This document shows, one piece after another, positions 35,817-46,409 of a DNA stretch of 64,000 nt. The notes beneath the pieces were generated by a model, which saw only the letters and a list, made by a program, of their open reading frames with translations, was not told where the DNA came from and searched no databases. The DNA is taken from assembly GCA_963969345.1 (NCBI GenBank), contig OZ017769.1:5459725-5523724 (forward strand), in the 5' to 3' direction. The stretch is from Turbatrix aceti. Lineage: Eukaryota > Nematoda > Chromadorea > Rhabditida > Panagrolaimidae. The position numbers were made by a program, and so were the translations under genes. The stretch's first letter is position 1; each line of letters opens with the position of its first letter.

Positions 35817-36848
35817 TTACAAACCGAAAGCACACATCATTGCAAAAACGACACCAGATATTGTAACATCCTTTATGGTTCCCGAGTCCATTTCTTCATC
35901 AAAATTTGAAGCATATCCATGTTCATCTCTCGGTGGTGGTGTCTTGACTGGCGGTTTCGTTTGAAGGGGCGGCCGCGTCGGCACTGTCCGCGGCTCTGTT
36001 ACAGGCGGCTCCGTTGGTGGCGGCGGCGGCTCCGTTGGTGGCGGCGGCGGCTCCGTTGACGGTTGCAGCTGTCCAAGGATTTCACATAACACACCTACAA
36101 AGCTGCCCCAGGGCTCCTAAAAATCGAATAATACAATCTGACGTCGAACATTTATTATAAATAACATACATTGGATTTAACATCGCGAAACTTAAACACG
36201 GCGCCAGCAACTTTGTCTGAAAAATGAATGTTTTGAAATTTAGTGATCACATCTGTTGTTAAAATTTTGCTTATGCCCAAAACAGTGGACCGGGACCAAA
36301 AATGTTTTTTTTGGCTCCAAACCGATTTTACTGGAACCCGGAATGTTTCGGTTTTCGGCCGGAAACTTTTTGTAATCCCTGTATATTTAAAGCAAAAATC
36401 TTACGTATCGTGAGAATGGAGTAAGGTGGACCTGTTAGCTCAAAAGTTGCGTTGTTGATCAATTGATTTTCGAGATCACGAAGCTCGTTCTGTTTGTCGT
36501 AGCTAATTCCCGTAAACAATACAAAACTATCGTTAAGCGTCGAATCTAAAAACAAAACTTAGGATATATTTACAAAAATGTCAAAAAAAACTGACGGATG
36601 AAATGGATTTCTGCATCAGTTCGTGGCACGGAGACACGTGCTTCTGGGTGCAGATTGAGACACACTGCTTTACGATCAGGTAATTCCGTTTCCAATCCAT
36701 CTGCATAGTATTTAATGCATTTGAAGTAGTCGTCGGGCATTTCGTACCGATGCCAACCCTTAGGACAGTCAGACAGCGCTTTAGCGTTAGGAAGAAACAC
36801 TAGAGGCAGAAGCACAGACGAAAACAGAGAAGCAAGGAAACGACGCAT
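35817..36848 (-). CDS. Secreted C-type-lectin-like protein with predicted GPI tail, copy B
   Basis: Exons 36848-36596, 36545-36405, 36216-36170 and 36116-35817 give 246 residues. The signal peptide and lectin-like domain (DCPKGWHRYE, KCIKYYADGLE, KAVCLNLHPEARVSV, closing SFVGVLCEIL) match copies A and C. Copy B is longest because the linker expanded into proline repeats (STEPPPPP, TEPPPPPTEPP, RPPLQTKPPVKTPPP). The predicted GPI tail SGTIKDVTISGVVFAMM is identical to that of copy C. The stop codon overlaps an AATAAA signal (TAAATAAA), so the 3' UTR must be very short. With the TATA box about 41 bases before the start, the transcript carries almost no UTR. Confidence 0.8.
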
Positions 36849-36881
36849 TTCGAAAGGAATCGAGCGATAGTTTCTGGGAGG

Positions 36882-36889
36882 CTTTTATA
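36882..36889 (-). promoter_or_regulatory. TATA box of lectin copy B
   Basis: TATAAAAG on the minus strand, about 40 bases upstream of the start, in the same context (gtgtgcatataaaagcctcc) as in the other copies. Confidence 0.65.
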
Positions 36890-37332
36890 TGCACACTTCT
36901 GATGACATTTTTTTTTCGATTCGGTTGACACCAAAAAATTTACATCAACGCTGGCACTGACGACTTCTTTATTCCATAAAACTTTCATAGATGCACGTAA
37001 CTTTTTGTTCTTCTGTTAGCAAAAAACGTGCAGAGATTCTTTTTAGCAGAGATTGTCAACCGAGCCAAAATTGCCGAGTCGAGCATTCAGGCGGCTCGGC
37101 TCAAAAAATGAGGAACGAGAGTAGAAAAATAAAATAAATTGAACCCTCCTGACTCCTCGGTAAGATTTTGAACCCGCGGAGACCCGGGAATACTCGCACA
37201 ACTTTCGTCATACTTTGGTTCTTATGACGAAAATTGCGCGTGTGGGCGTAAAACAAAATCGACTCCGCAGACCTGACTTTGCAGCAGCACCTTGTTGCGC
37301 AGCTATTGCTGCTGCTTTCTTTCAACACAGCT
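36890..37332. other. Shared upstream region of lectin copy B and the Ser-rich gene
   Basis: The two genes diverge from this 0.44 kb region. It is nearly identical to 31112-31492 plus 34911-34980 in unit A and marks the empty site of the outer transposon. Confidence 0.6.
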
Positions 37333-38597
37333 ATGGCCACGACGGATGATAGAGACGGCAATGCCACAGCCGACTGCAACAATCTATCAGATTTTGAATT
37401 GTAGGCTGTTTTTGAAATTATTATATTTATATTTTGATAACCTTTTTTAGGTATTCGGCGAACAACAGCGACAATAATGGTGAGCCCATGGATTACTCAT
37501 TGCGCTCTCCTGAGTGGTCCGCTTTGTCTCCGGTGAACTATGATGGCATGTCGTGCGATGCTGACGGTGCCCACTTTCCTTCGGAGAGTGCTTCCGAGGA
37601 TTTTGACCCGAAGAACCCCCTTGGATTGCCTGAATTCAGCAATCACGTCAAGGTGTCTGGGATGGATGAGCGCAGTTCGGGATCGAGTTCCCAGTTGCTG
37701 GAAGACCACCGTAAGCCAGCACGACATTACGATAGTCGCCAGTTTTCGTCCCGAGAACGATCTGTCTCTGAAAGCAAACGGTCCCTTCGGCGCCTCGATT
37801 TTCGGGATTCGGACAGTGATTTGGCGTACGCTTGTTCCGGGGACATGCAGAATTCATCGCTGCCGAATGAGCGTTCTCGAATTCCTCGTCGGTGTCTGGG
37901 ACCGTATGAATCTCCTCGGAAATCGCTTCCGACTGGTCAACGTCGTCGTAAATATTCCCACAGCCATCGTGGATCTTCTCTGTCTCGTCCACCCAGATCT
38001 GCTCATCAGCGTAACTCGCTGACCGTAAGTTTGTCTTTCTGGGCTGCTACGGATTGTTGAAAACCAGCTTTTCAGATTTCCGATACCAATTCCTATGCTG
38101 CAGTCCGCGTTTCCCGGTGTTTCGTGTTGAATCAGGCTGACAAATCGTCCCAAAATTCGTATTCTGATCGCGGCGCAGATGACGGCGACGACAAATCTGA
38201 TCTCCGCCTCCTCTCCGACTCCTTCGGCACCAGGCTTGTCTCGCTGATGCAGAATGCTTGCAACCCGGCTCCCTTGAGTGCTCCTCGCCGGATTTCGAGG
38301 GCCGAATTTGTGAAATTGACGCGTCCTCCCGATCCGGCTTTCATCCAGCAACTAAACGGTTGGTTTTTTTATCCTAGTCCGAGTTTTACTGTTTTTAGAA
38401 TTTTTTACTTTTCAGCGCTGCATTCCGAACGCTTCAATCACCCGATCACCGGGGATACGCCGGTTTCGGAAAATTCGGCGGAAAACGGTGCTTCTGGCCC
38501 ACCCCGCACGTCACCACAGTATTCTTCCCGTCAACAGAACTCGTCTGGCGCCACTTTCTCCGACGACGACTTTACCGGAGTTTTCCCGAGCGAATAA
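37333..38597 (+). CDS. Ser-rich, probably disordered protein of unknown function
   Basis: Exons 37333-37400, 37451-38024, 38076-38358 and 38416-38597 give 368 residues. No domain is recognised. The sequence is rich in Ser, Arg, Asp and Asn, with RS-like stretches (SSRERSVSESKRSLRRLDF, RKYSHSHRGSSLSRPP) that look phosphorylatable. It ends acidic (FSDDDFTGVFPSE). A segment in exon 3 (LRLLSDSFGTRLVSLMQN, then RISRAEFVKLTRPPDPAF) is the most protein-like and is conserved in the truncated copy at 40850-41397. The intact gene exists only here in the window; unit A keeps exon 1 and unit C keeps parts of exons 3 and 4. Confidence 0.65.
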
Positions 38598-39013
38598 TTG
38601 CAAAACTTTTCAACCTCTTCGAACACTGTTTTTTATTGATGTAAGCTTAAACTTAATGCCCAAGCTTTGTTTTTGACCTCAAAATTTCTCGAATCAACAA
38701 TTTTGTGTGAGCCGTATTAAAAAAGGAACCAATGCATAATGTCTGGATTGGAGGACTCTCGCCACGAAAAAGCGAGAAAACAGACCTCAGGTGTTCCTGG
38801 ATGTAGGGAAGGGATTTACGCCAAATAAACACCGTAAATTTAGAACTGACCCAGATTGTTTTATCCATTCCATGCATCCCGTAAACTGGTGAATTTGGTT
38901 TACGCTGAACTCGGTTAAAACAGTACAATGAATAAATAAGGAGACATAAACAGACACAAAAAAGTGAGAGTGAATGCAAGTGATTCGTCGGGTTCAGTCA
39001 GTGGATGGATTAC
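38598..39013. other. Intergenic region between the Ser-rich gene and EB1
   Basis: Contains both convergent 3' flanks. No further feature recognised. Confidence 0.35.
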
Positions 39014-40176
39014 TCAGTAGGTTTCGTCATCGAGGCCGAGCACGTCTTGTGGAGGGACAATCTTCTTCAGGTCGTCGACGGATTCCTCGATTACGGTAGG
39101 AGCGTTGTTTTCGGCGGCTTCTGGCTGGGGTTTTTCGTCGGGAACCGCGACCGGGGCCGCCGCTGCCGTTTCTTCGGAGACAACTTCGGCGAGAGCCTCG
39201 GGAGGAACCTCGGCGTTGGTAGGGTCGTAGAGGATGGCCTTGATCTTCTCAGAGTCGATGACGTTGCCCTCCTCTTCGCAGAGGATTTCAATGGCACGAA
39301 GCTTGGCAAAGTAGAAATCGCGTTCCTCCTCCATCTGGATGAGCGACTCCACCTGCTCGGTGAGCATCTTGTTCTCCTCCTTGAGCTGGTCGACCTGCTG
39401 CGTCAGCACCGTGACAGCAGCTGACGTGGCTCCAGCGGTGGCAGCTCCGGCGCCGTTGCTGGCAGGCGGGGGAGCCCCGGGACTCGCGGTAGCCGTGGTT
39501 GCGGGCCGGCCGGAGGTGTTGAGGCGCGAAGCGGATGAACGCGAAGACGAAGAGCCGCTGGTCGTGCGGGGTGGGGCGGTGGCTCGTGGAACGCGGGCGG
39601 GAGCCGGCTTGGGGGCAGCAGCACCACGGGCGCCTCCGGTCGGCAGAGCGGCGGGGAACTCTTCACCTCCCTCGGCTGGCCAGAGCGTCGTAATCGTGGT
39701 CGGGGGCAGGCGGATTGGCGTCCGCGAACTTTCTGAACCACTGGAGAAACTCAAAGTTCTCCTGGAACTTGGCCTTCATCAGGCGCTCCACCGGAACGGG
39801 CTGAAATAAAATAGTTATTACGTCCAGTTCAAAAAAATGGAGAACAAACAAACCTTGTCAACGCCGAGTTCTTTCCAGACGCCCTGGAGAATGCGCCAGT
39901 TGGCGATCCAGTCGACTTCAAACCTGCTGTTCCACTTGATTTTCCTGAGGGGAACGGTGCCGGGAAACAGGTAGTCGGTCATGCCGCAGTACGCAGCGCC
40001 GGTGCTCATCTCCTCGATTTTGGTCAGATTGGCCTGCAAACAAATGATCATATATGTATATAAAAACGATGACGAAAGGAAAAACTCACGTGGAGGCATT
40101 CATTGACCCAGGCGAGCAGCTCGTGCCGGGAAAGCGTGGCCTTGGTGACAGCCGAGAAGAAGACGTTGACCACCAT
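39014..40176 (-). CDS. ebp-like: EB1/MAPRE microtubule plus-end protein with an apparent +1 frameshift
   Basis: Exons 40176-40090, 40033-39854 and 39800-39014. EB1 tracks growing microtubule ends and recruits CAP-Gly and SxIP proteins. The calponin-homology domain is clear: [64 protein letters not shown]. The EB-homology coiled coil ([38 protein letters not shown]) and an acidic tail ending DDETY follow. The two parts are in different frames: the first runs into TGA at 39665-39663, while the second is open through the same place. Skipping one G in the GGG run at about 39669-39671 would give the EB1-like junction [13 protein letters not shown] read this as a sequencing or allele indel, or a real defect; no splice signals of suitable length explain it. 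Confidence 0.8.
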
Positions 40177-40849
40177 GCTGCGTGGCACCTGCAAACGACA
40201 AGAAAAACAAGATGTGGATCAGCAGTGAATCGAAAAAAAACTGGGGTTGGGGTTTGTAACGGCCGCGGCGGCGTACAACAACGAACACGAACAACGACGA
40301 CCGCGCGCGCACTGCACTCTCCGCTCTCTTTTCTGTCTCTTTGACTGTGGGGCTGGCTGGTGTACAAGACACCCCAACAATCTCCACCCGTCGTGCGTCC
40401 CGTCCTCGCCGGTGACTCTACCCGACCTCTTCGCCTGCTAGCTTCGAGGACAATCAGATGAGCCCCGGTAGGGGGCAGCTGCAGGGAAAGCTGTCCATTA
40501 ATGGCTGAGCACCGGCTCAGAACTAAGCTAGCAGCCTTCGGCACGCCACCTCTGTCCGGAATGCGGAACGCAAGGGGAGACTGGAGTAGGTTGGATGTCC
40601 TGTCCGTTCGCGAGATGAAAAAAACCCCGTATTTCTCGGGTCAGTCGACTGACGATGCAATTTATCGACTCGAGAATCGCGATTTCCAAAAAAATCAATT
40701 TTCGCTTTGAAAGCCAACCAGTTCAATCGATTAGGTTTGCGGCTTTTCGCAGTCGGCCAATTGGCGCCAATTTCCGTGACCAAACTGACCGGTGACCGGT
40801 CAACGAAGTTTCACACCTCGTTCAGGTCTCCTTGAGACGGCGCTTTTCT
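40177..40849. other. EB1 upstream region
   Basis: Contains an acceptor gtttgcag 12 bases before the EB1 start and no recognised exon. The reading frames here are short and without family signature. Confidence 0.4.
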
Positions 40850-41397
40850 GGCAAAGTCGTCATCGGAGAAAGTGGCGTCAGACGAGTTCTGTTGAAGGGA
40901 AGAATACTGTGGTGACGTGCGGGGTGGGCCAGAAGCACCGTTTTCCGCCGAATTTTCCAACACCGGCGTATCCCCGGTGATCGGGTGATTGAAGCGTTCG
41001 GAATGCAGCGCTGAAATGTAAAAAATTCTAAAAACCGTAAAACTCGGGCTAGGATAAAAAAAACCAACCGTTTAGTTGCTGGATGAAAGCCGGATCGGGA
41101 GGACGCGTCAATTTCACAAATTCGGCCCTTGAAATCCGGCGAGGAGCACTCAAGGGAGCCGGGTTGCAAGCATTCTGCATCAGCGAGACAAGCCTGGTGC
41201 CGAAGGAGTCGGAGAGGAGGCGGAGATCAGATTTGTCGTCGCCGTCATCTGCGCCGCGATCAGAATACGAATTTTGGGACGATTTGTCAGCCTGATTCAA
41301 CACGAAACACCGGGAAACGCGGACTGCAGCATAGGAATTGGTATCGGAAATCTGAAAAGCTGGTTTTCAACAATCTGTAAAAAAAAGACAAACTTAC
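40850..41397 (-). pseudogene. Ser-rich gene copy truncated at both ends (unit C)
   Basis: On the minus strand this is homologous to exons 3 and 4 and introns 2 and 3 of the gene at 37333-38597. Exons 1 and 2 are missing: the match stops a few bases before the donor of intron 2, where it joins the upstream region of lectin copy C. The last exon ends early at gacgactttgcc, losing the final codons and stop. It has no promoter of its own and is probably non-functional. Confidence 0.85.
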
Positions 41398-41539
41398 GAT
41401 CAACGTTTTGTGCTAACAGAACAAAAAGTTACATGCATCTATGAAAGTTTTATGGAATAAAGAAGTCGTCAGTGCCAGCGTTGATGTAAATTTTTTGGTG
41501 TCAACCGAATCGAAAAAAAAATGTCATCAGAAGTGTGCA

Positions 41540-41547
41540 TATAAAAG
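41540..41547 (+). promoter_or_regulatory. TATA box of lectin copy C
   Basis: TATAAAAG 41 bases before the start codon, in the context gtgcatataaaagcctccc shared by all three copies. Confidence 0.7.
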
Positions 41548-41580
41548 CCTCCCAGAAACTATCGCTCGATTCCTTTCGAA

Positions 41581-42539
41581 ATGCGTCGTTTCCTTGCTTC
41601 TCTGTTTTCGTCTGTGCTTCTGCCTCTAGTGTTTCTTCCTAACGCTAAAGCGCTGTCTGACTGTCCTAAGGGTTGGCATCGATACGAAATGCCCGACGAC
41701 TACTTCAAATGCATTAAACACTACGCAGGTAAATTGGAAACGGAATTACCTGATCGTAAAGCAGTGTGTCTCAAACTACACCCAGAAGCCCGTGTCTCCG
41801 TGCCACTAACTGATGCAGAAATCCGTTTTATCAGTTTGTTTTTTGACATTTTTATATATATATCCTTCATGAATTTTGTTTTTAGATTCGACGCTTACCG
41901 ATAGTTTTGTACTGTTTACGGGAGTTAGCTTCGACAAACAGAAGAAGCTTCGTGATCTCGAAAATACATTGATCAACAACGCAACTTTTAAGCTTACTGG
42001 GCCACCAGACTCCATTCTCACGATACGTAAGATTTTTGCTTTAAATATACTGGGATTACAAAAAGTTTCCGGCCAAAAACCGAAACATTCCGGGTTCCAG
42101 CAAAATAGGTTTGGAGCCGAAAAAATTATTTTTGGTCCCGGTCCACTGTTTTGGGCATAAGCAAAATTTTAACAACAGATGTGATCACTAAATTTCAAAA
42201 CATTCATTTTTCAGACAAAGTTGCTGGCGCCGTGTTTAGGGTTCCCGATACTAGTTCCGACGTATGTTACCTGTAATCATTTTGCAACGTCAGATTATAT
42301 TATTCGATTTTTAGGAGCCCTGGGGCAACTTTGTAGGTGTGTTATGTGAGATCCTTGGAAAGTCAAAATCAACGCGCCTAACGCGTCCAACGCGTCCGAC
42401 GCAGCGACCAACAAAGCCGCTTGCACCCACGCGTGCACCCACGCCTGTAACACCGCCGCCATCAAAGGACTCAGGAACCATAAAGGATGTTACAATATCT
42501 GGTGTCGTTTTTGCAATGATGTGTGCTTTCGGTTTGTAA
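41581..42539 (+). CDS. Secreted C-type-lectin-like protein with predicted GPI tail, copy C
   Basis: Exons 41581-41833, 41886-42026, 42215-42261 and 42315-42539 give 221 residues. The signal peptide and lectin-like domain (SDCPKGWHRYEMPDDYFKC, KAVCLKLHPEARVSV, closing NFVGVLCEILG) match copies A and B. The linker differs from both: it is made of Thr-Arg-Pro repeats (STRLTRPTRPTQRPTKP, then PTRAPTPVTPPP), so the stalk is the fast-changing part. The hydrophobic tail is identical to copy B. The third exon resembles copy A at its end (FRVPDTSSD) but copy B at its start (KVAGAVF), which suggests gene conversion. The stop overlaps AATAAA. Confidence 0.8.
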
Positions 42540-42777
42540 ATAAATGTTTTTGAAAAATGCTTTAAAATGATGGAACAGAAGCTGAAACCGACAAAAAAAA
42601 TATAAGGTAGACATCAGTTCATAGAACTGCGAGTACGAACGACTGTTACGCTATACTACAACCGCTCGCGAACGGCGCATTCCATCCAGCGTTCATTCTG
42701 TGACTGGGTCAACCAGTCTTGCAATTCCGAACTCATGAAAATCTTTATGTATGACAAAAAAATAGAAAAACATAAAA

Positions 42778-44238
42778 TCAAGTCGTTTCCTTGTCGTTTT
42801 CCTTGGTCGTTTGTTTATCCTCGGTACTCGCTGCGGTCGGTGTCGTGCCCTCGTTGGGTGATTTGTCGGTATCCGCCGAAGGCGTGGTGGTGTCTCGCCT
42901 GTCGAGATCCGCCTTGGTGGGCCCCCGGTACGGTCTGTGGGGATCCCAGTCCAGGGGCTCGTGGGGGTCGATGTTGGAGAGCTTATTGGCGTGTGCCAGG
43001 CAGTAGTGGATGTATTCATAGTCCGGGATGGACTGATACACGAGTTTGTCGATGTACTGCATGATTGCGCAGAAATGCCGTTTCGGGCATTCTTTGAGGA
43101 ATTCTTCCATGCATTCTCCGCTCCGGACCTCCTCCTTCCACCTGAGAACTTCCTCCTTGTCGGGACCACGCAGCTTTCGCCAGGGAAGTCTGCCGGCCGT
43201 CCATTCGACTATCATGTAGAGCCACGCCTCGAGGTCGTCCTTGCGCGATTGTTCCATCTGCTTGAGGGCCGCGATGGGAGCGTAGCGGGTCGTGCCGCGG
43301 AAGGGCGCCGAGCTCCGGGGAATTCGGAGGTCCTTCAGCTCGTTACTGAAATTCGGGAATCGTTTAATTTTCGAAAACACGTTTTAGGAAAAAATACACA
43401 TACCGTACAAACTTCCGACAAAGTCCAAAGTCGAGCATGAAGACGACGTGTCGGTCCTCAGCTTCTTCCCGACCCATAGCAAAGTTACCGGGCTTGATGT
43501 CGCGGTGGAGGAATCTGATCTTGTGAAGGTCCTGGATGGCCATGAGACACTGCTCCGCGCACTTGAGCGAGGTGCTCAGCGAGAACCTGGACCTCGGCAT
43601 GGCAACTCGCAGGTCCCACAGATTTTTGCCTACCTAAAACATAGAAATAAAAAATTGGCAGGTCCTGACACGAAATTCAAAAAATGTATAATAAAACATA
43701 CCATGGTCATGACGAGAAAACAAAACCGATTTACGACTTTTCCGCGGTCGAATACGGTACAAAAGTGGGGCGATCGGATGAGCATGGCGCCTCGGAGCAC
43801 TTTGCAGTCCATAACCAACAGCTGCAAAACAAGGGGAAATACTGTAGCACTTCTTCGCAAGACCAAGACCCAAAACAAACTTACTCGTTTTTTCACGTTG
43901 TAGGCCTCGCACTTGAGAGCAAGCATGTGGTTGTCGGAGTGACGACGCACCATAAAGACAGAACCAAAGCCACCCTTGCCGAGGAGCTTCTGAATCTCGT
44001 ATTGCTGGTGTCTGCCACTTACGATCTCTCCGATGTGGGGTATCTTTTCGTCGGCTTCAACGGGAGAAGCCGAAACCTGCGTCGGTGCCAGTTTGGGTAT
44101 CTTTTCGTTGACCTCAAAGGGAGACGCCGAAACCTGCGTCGGTGACAGTTTGGGTATCTTTTCGTTGCCCTCAACAGGAGACGCCGAAACCGGCGTCGGT
44201 GCCAATTTTGGTGGGACGGCAGCTTCTTCTTCAGCCAT
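42778..44238 (-). CDS. TTBK-like protein kinase of the CK1 group
   Basis: Exons 44238-43885, 43821-43702, 43633-43404 and 43345-42778 give 423 residues. The kinase domain starts near residue 80 (YEIQKLLGKGGFGSVFMV) and has the expected motifs: LALKCE for the ATP lysine, LHRDIKPGNFAMG for the catalytic loop, MLDFGLCRKF for the metal-binding loop and FRGTTRYAPIAAL in place of APE, as in tau-tubulin kinases. All catalytic residues are present, so activity is likely. The N terminus consists of three 19-residue repeats (KLAPTQVSASPVEADEKIP type). The C-terminal tail is Thr/Lys-rich and low complexity. Such kinases are heavily expanded in nematodes and often sperm-related; that role is inference. 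Confidence 0.88.
44038..44208 (-). repeat. Three tandem 57-bp coding repeats in the kinase N terminus
   Basis: The units encode 19 residues each at about 11-29, 30-48 and 49-67, differing at a few positions. They are in frame and immediately precede the kinase domain. Confidence 0.85.
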
Positions 44239-45086
44239 GTCGTCTCAGTCGGCGTCGTCGCTTTCGACACTAAAATTACGGGGCACGCATTGCTATTGGC
44301 CGATGGCACATTCCTTCACCCGTTTTTATACCCTGGATTTCTCATTTTTGCATTTTGTAGAATATTCAGACCCAACTCACACCAAAAAAACATTTTACCG
44401 TTCAGATTCGGCGGATTTCGGACCAATTGCAATTGCCTGAACGTTATTTTCAATTACAAGCGCATACCGTACGTGCGCTGTCTCGTACGGAACGAATGCG
44501 TGCATCATACAACGCAATTCAATGAAAGCGTGCTGCCGCGCAGTTTTTTTGGGGTTTTTTTCCGTGATTTTCATTTTTTGAATTTATTTTTGTGTATGTA
44601 TGTTGTTTTAGTTATGTTTTTGATGTCAGTAACAATTTCGCCCATTTTTTAAACTTTTGCATTGCTGTTTTACATAAAACAACACAAAATTGTTGTTTTA
44701 TACATTGAACAGTGGTGCAAGTGTTTGGAATAGCCCACATTTCTCGCCTGTGGCAGCCGAACTATGCGAATTACATTCTAGAGAGCTCTGAACGCATTCG
44801 GGGCTGTGCAGACTCGGTTGTGCAGACACAGCATACGCTGGACTGCGAGTGCTCTGTCTTCGTTCAACACACTGCAGCAAACAACGCAGCGGCCTTGTTT
44901 CGTGGTGCACTGCTATCGAGTTCTTTCACAGTCGCATAAAGCGAGCGCGTTGCAGGCTGTGCGTTGTACCATTTGCGTAGTTTGATTTTTCTCCAATCGG
45001 CGCTTTCTTCGTATTTGTGGCGCGCTTTTTGTTTTTGCCCTCGTTTGTTCGTTCAATCGATCTTTTTTTTTCAGTCAGAATTTGCC
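44239..45086. other. Divergent promoter region of the kinase and HMG-box genes
   Basis: Contains a T-rich acceptor tttttttttcag ending at 45074, 12 bases before the HMG gene start. No other gene recognised. Confidence 0.4.
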
Positions 45087-46052
45087 ATGGCTAACAAGCG
45101 GAAGCTCAAGATTGAAGACGACACCAAGTCTGACGAGGATGTGGACGCCGAGACCAGTTTTCAAGAATCCGATGACTTCAGTGTTGAAAAGTTCAAACGG
45201 TACTTCGATTTCCTGACCCACGTCAAGCAGATTGCTTCGGCCGAGGAACTCCAGGCTATTGACAAGAATTTCCAGCGAATTTTTGACAACTATCCTGAAC
45301 TCTACCAATACGCCGATGTCGTCGCGGATGCCAACCTACACCTGAATCTCAACAAACTCTATGCGAAGGCTGTCAGACGAAACTTCGTATCTACGGACTT
45401 TTTCATCAACGCCATCACCGGGCACATGGCCGACGGCACCCGAATCAAGGAATTCTCGGATTTTCCGAAGGTTGCCAGACGCCCGATGGACATTTATTGC
45501 CAGGATCGACGGGATGAAGAACCCGATGGTGGAAAGGTGCGCACCGTCGTCTTCGCTCGCTACCGGCAGGACTACACGAAGCTGCCTGCTGATCAGATCC
45601 AGCACTACCACGAAGCGGCGGACAAGAACAAGGAAATCTTCATCAAACAGGCTCAGGAGTTCCTCGAGAGGCATCAGGACGCGCTTCTGCCTTCACACGT
45701 TGACTACCTATCCCACAACATCAAATCTGTTTTGAAAGGGGTTCGTTTATTTTTTTATTTGTTTTTTTTACTGAAAATTTTTTTAGTTAAACAAAAACAA
45801 CAACGGCAAAACTTCGAAACCCACCAAAAGAAAGATCGTCGAGAAGAAGACTGCCTTCGATTACTTCAAGCAGGCCAATGCCAAGGAGTAAGTTGCCCTC
45901 TTTTTTATTCCGTTTTTTGAAAATTGTTATAAAAAAATTTCAGGGTCGAGCATTATCCGGAAGAGAAGCGTGAGCGAAAGCTACAAAAGCGCTACAATAA
46001 GCTGTCCACCCCTGAACGAAGCATATACGAACGCCTGGCCGAAAACAACTGA
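45087..46052 (+). CDS. UBF-like HMG-box protein
   Basis: Exons 45087-45740, 45787-45887 and 45944-46052 give 287 residues. A charged N terminus (ANKRKLKIEDD) precedes a helical region, then an HMG-box-like stretch (RRPMDIYCQDRRDE, VVFARYRQDYTKLPADQIQ, AADKNKEIFIKQAQEFLER). A second HMG-box-like unit closes the protein (KTAFDYFKQANAKEVEHYP, RKLQKRYNKLSTPERSIYE). The spacing LPADQIQHYHEAADKNKE resembles boxes of the rRNA transcription factor UBF, which suggests a nucleolar DNA-binding role. Both boxes are divergent, so the UBF call is tentative. The start codon follows a T-rich acceptor by 12 bases. Confidence 0.6.
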
Positions 46053-46409
46053 CAGGGTCTCCTGAATCTCCCTTTTTTCTATTGCTCTTGCACTTTTTTG
46101 TTGGTTTTTTATAAAAAGTTGTTTTTTATCACATTATCCGTCGGAAGGTTGATAAATTTTTTGTTCATGATGCCTGGTTGAATCGAGGGGACGAAAAAAA
46201 ATATAAGGCGACACGAATATAAAAAAAATATGGGTGAGCGCAAAAATAAAATCGCGTCGAAAATCATTTGGCAGCGGTCGCGTGCGCGTCCGGGACTTTC
46301 GTCGAGAACGTTTTTTTTAACACACGTTTGACGCGCCCAGGAACGACGTCGATGCGTTGGTGATTTTATGCAATACGCTGTTGTCGCAGGCGTCTTCGGC
46401 ACCCAAATC
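46053..46409. other. Intergenic region between HMG-box and golgin genes
   Basis: Both genes are on the plus strand with a 357-base gap; an acceptor ttgtcgcag ends at 46389. Nothing else is seen. Confidence 0.35.

Larger units (their letters stand above)
35700..38580. repeat. Left arm of a large inverted duplication (unit B)
   Basis: This block, containing lectin copy B and the Ser-rich gene, recurs in inverted orientation at 40850-42655 (unit C). Shared outer border text includes cgcagttctatgaactgatg, and the inner border is near gacgacttt in the last exon of the Ser-rich gene. Unit C lacks a stretch matching about 37020-38022. Confidence 0.85.
40850..42655. repeat. Right arm of the large inverted duplication (unit C)
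   Basis: Inverted counterpart of 35700-38580, with lectin copy C intact and the Ser-rich gene truncated. The outer border text catcagttcatagaactgcg mirrors that at about 35720. Confidence 0.85.
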
